Source: Acetobacteraceae bacterium
GTDB lineage: Bacteria > Pseudomonadota > Alphaproteobacteria > Acetobacterales > Acetobacteraceae
Length of the DNA: 12,542 nucleotides
Direction: 5' to 3'
NCBI GenBank assembly: GCA_947478535.1
Contig: CANJXD010000120.1
Span: forward strand, 1 to 12,542
Shown here: positions 11,968-12,542 of the stretch, piece by piece
Layout: each line of letters starts with the position of its first letter
Numbering within the stretch: the first letter of the stretch is position 1
Program-made: the position numbers and the translations under genes
The notes under the pieces: generated by a model
The model's database searches: none
What the model was told of the DNA's origin: nothing
What the model saw: the letters and a program-made list of their open reading frames with translations, nothing else

Positions 11968-12542
11968 CCCGCGTCTATATCGTGGCCGGCGAGGCCTCCG
12001 GCGATGCCCTGGGCGGCCGGCTGATCCAGGCCCTCCGCGCCGCCTCCCCCGGCATTGAGCTCGCCGGCATTGGCGGGGAGCGAATGGCTGAGCAGGGCTT
12101 CGCCTCGCTGTTCCCGATGCGGGAACTGGCCCTGATGGGGCTGATCGAGGTGCTGCCGAATATCCGCCGCCTGGCCCAGCGACTGACGGAAACCACGACC
12201 GATATCGCCACCCGCCGGCCAGATGTGATCGTCACCATCGACAGCCCCGGCTTCACGCTGCGTCTTGCGGAACGGGTGCGCCCGCTGGGCATCCCCATCG
12301 TGCACTACGTCGCCCCTCAGGTCTGGGCCTGGCGGCCGGGGCGGATCGAGAAGATCAAGGCCCGCGTCGATCGCATTCTCTGCCTGCTGCCCTTTGAGCC
12401 CGTGATCTTCGAGGCCGCCGGCATCCCCGCCGATTTCGTCGGCCATCCCGTGCTCGAATCCGGCGTCGCGGATGGCGATGCCACCCGGTTCCGCGCGGCA
12501 CATGGCCTGGCGCCCGATGCTCGCGTGCTGATCGTCATGCCC
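11964..12542 (+). CDS. lpxB: Lipid-A-disaccharide synthase, N-terminal half (runs off the window)
   Basis: The first 193 residues of LpxB are present; the usual length is about 380-390. This GT19 glycosyltransferase joins UDP-2,3-diacylglucosamine and lipid X at the inner face of the cytoplasmic membrane during lipid A synthesis. Recognised family segments are VYIVAGEASGD at the start, GIGGERMAEQGF, LMGLIEVLPNI, TIDSPGFTLRLA, HYVAPQVWAWRPGRIEKI, CLLPFEPVIFE and FVGHPVLES. ATG 11964 overlaps the amidase stop (ATGA), so translation is probably coupled. It shows the organism makes lipid A. The gene continues past 12542, and no other lpx gene is in view. Confidence 0.95.
   Translation, partial: MTRVYIVAGEASGDALGGRLIQALRAASPGIELAGIGGERMAEQGFASLFPMRELALMGLIEVLPNIRRLAQRLTETTTDIATRRPDVIVTIDSPGFTLRLAERVRPLGIPIVHYVAPQVWAWRPGRIEKIKARVDRILCLLPFEPVIFEAAGIPADFVGHPVLESGVADGDATRFRAAHGLAPDARVLIVMP

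Overview
The window is a compact, very GC-rich (about 70%) stretch of bacterial chromosome. Start and stop codons overlap by 1 or 4 bases almost throughout. The gene types (lpxB, a Zur-type Fur protein, a cystathionine beta-lyase of the alphaproteobacterial kind, SemiSWEET, GPP34) and the base composition suggest an alphaproteobacterium, most likely Acetobacteraceae or Rhodospirillales (Roseomonas-like). That placement is inference. There is no rRNA, tRNA, CRISPR array, transposase or phage gene, so this is mostly core chromosome with a few accessory genes.

Layout. 1-1777 (+): the tail of one GNAT acetyltransferase, a second GNAT gene with a matching C-terminus, and a sulfotransferase-like protein with a C-terminal TPR tail. 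1778-2767 (-): a ten-helix EamA/DMT permease that converges stop-to-stop with the sulfotransferase. 2805-6235 (+): a tight four-gene operon of NUDIX hydrolase (ADP-ribose pyrophosphatase type), AlaX-type tRNA-editing hydrolase, mercaptopyruvate sulfurtransferase and cystathionine beta-lyase. It ends in a perfect 10-bp-stem hairpin shared with the convergent gene. 6275-6634 (-): a small winged-helix regulator with an unusually AT-rich, palindrome-filled upstream region (6635-6878). 6879-7382 (-): zur. 7445-8913 (+): hisI and a COG0523/CobW-type zinc-chaperone GTPase, divergent from zur. 8995-10017 (+): a bacterial GPP34 (GOLPH3-like) protein and a single-domain STAS protein. 10160-10414 (-): SemiSWEET. 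10484-12542 (+): a GNAT, a nitrilase-superfamily amidohydrolase and the start of lpxB, each overlapping the next.

How the genes may work together. The clearest functional module is zinc homeostasis. Zur is divergent from hisI (a zinc enzyme) and a COG0523 GTPase with a His-rich loop, and a 17-bp near-perfect AT-rich palindrome sits between them as a candidate Zur operator. The second module concerns sulfur amino acids: the sulfurtransferase and the lyase, coupled to a tRNA proofreading factor.

I do not see a complete, clearly undescribed system. The most unusual signals are: (a) a patch of about 54 bp at 35% GC inside the nitrilase-like gene, exactly over its catalytic cysteine, with codons unlike everything around it; (b) the AT-rich intergenic region with several palindromes and repeated TGACCG hexamers; (c) the zinc module with an operator only four bases from the hisI start codon.
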